From: JBCCZC01 sp039188505 | Lineage (GTDB): Bacteria; Pseudomonadota; Gammaproteobacteria; Xanthomonadales; SZUA-38 | DNA: 13,903 nucleotides | NCBI GenBank assembly: GCA_039188505.1 | Contig: JBCCZC010000122.1 | Coordinates: 1-13,903, forward strand | Direction of reading: 5' to 3' | Shown: positions 13,618 through 13,903 of the stretch, in pieces | Numbering within the stretch: position 1 is the first letter of the stretch | How the letters are laid out: every line of letters starts with the position of its first letter | Notes under the pieces: model-generated | Told to the model about the DNA's origin: nothing | Seen by the model: only the letters and a program-made list of their open reading frames with translations | Database searches by the model: none | Made by a program: the position numbers and the translations under genes

Positions 13618-13881
13618 ATGGCAGGGAAAGGCAAGCCGCTGAGCGAGCAAACCACCGAGCAGCTCAACTCGATGCAGAACGCCCTCGTCGGCGTGTTGGC
13701 CGTCATGCTGGTGCTGCTCGGCTGCTACGTCGGCTACTACGCGTATCTCATTGCCACGGACCGCTTCGACACGGACCGCCACCTGATCGGCATCATCCCG
13801 GGCCTCATGCTCATTCCGGTCTCGACGCCGATGCTCATCGTCATCGGCAAGATCCGGGCGGAGCTCGCGAAGCGCCGCTAG
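13618..13881 (+). CDS. Small two-helix membrane protein of unknown function
   Basis: An 87-residue protein that I do not recognise. It has a short polar N terminus (1-20, including QTTEQLNSMQ), a first transmembrane segment at about 21-45 (rich in Val, Leu and Tyr), a short charged loop (TDRFDTDRH, 47-55), a second transmembrane segment at about 57-77 containing two prolines, and a basic C-terminal tail (KIRAELAKRR). Both termini are therefore probably cytoplasmic by the positive-inside rule. The ATG at 13618 has GGGAG 7 nt upstream, and codon use looks like that of neighbouring genes, which supports a real gene. It ends 22 bp before the window edge. It is divergent from the PrsW-like protease; a link between them is possible but unsupported. 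Confidence 0.75.
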   Translation: MAGKGKPLSEQTTEQLNSMQNALVGVLAVMLVLLGCYVGYYAYLIATDRFDTDRHLIGIIPGLMLIPVSTPMLIVIGKIRAELAKRR

Positions 13882-13903
13882 CCGGCGCCCTCAATTCGCC
13901 CAC

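Overview
The window is a gene-dense stretch of chromosome from a GC-rich Gram-negative bacterium (by eye about two-thirds G+C). The RND efflux pump, the periplasmic adaptor, the exported c-type cytochrome and the DUF805 protein all point to a proteobacterium. The receptor-type Ser/Thr kinase with TolB-like and TPR parts, and the repeated C-terminal 'W-x-N/A-P-x3-DG-x-G' domain on the exported protein, are most familiar to me from gammaproteobacteria near Xanthomonadales, Lysobacterales or Wenzhouxiangella. That placement is inference, since there is no rRNA or other marker gene here. I see no mobile elements, CRISPR arrays, tRNAs or rRNAs, and no strong sign of recent transfer.

Left part (13-6105, minus strand): four genes that look like one operon, read right to left. 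They are an RND inner-membrane pump, its membrane-fusion adaptor (4-bp ATGA overlap), a LytS/AlgZ-type histidine kinase (20-bp gap) and a LytTR response regulator (ATGA overlap). The arrangement suggests an efflux pump made together with its own two-component system. No outer-membrane channel is encoded here, so a TolC-type partner must come from elsewhere. The 148-bp gap 6106-6253 separates this operon from a divergent kinase gene and carries a GGGTTCGTC sequence resembling the AlgR/LytTR binding box, a candidate site for self-regulation.

Middle (6254-8764, plus strand): a large membrane-anchored Hanks-type Ser/Thr kinase with a cytoplasmic kinase domain, one transmembrane helix, a TolB-like domain and TPR-like repeats. 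It meets, tail to tail with only 9 bp between, a 1171-residue exported protein on the minus strand (8774-12289). That protein combines a YVTN-type beta-propeller, two CXXCH haem sites and a tandemly duplicated C-terminal domain. It is the most unusual gene in the window.

Right part (12290-13903): a divergent intergenic region with three phased CAATSGGG repeats leads into a DUF805 membrane protein (plus). This overlaps by 8 bp, tail to tail, a PrsW-like intramembrane protease (minus). Divergent from the protease is an 87-residue two-helix membrane protein of unknown function. These three small membrane genes need not work together.
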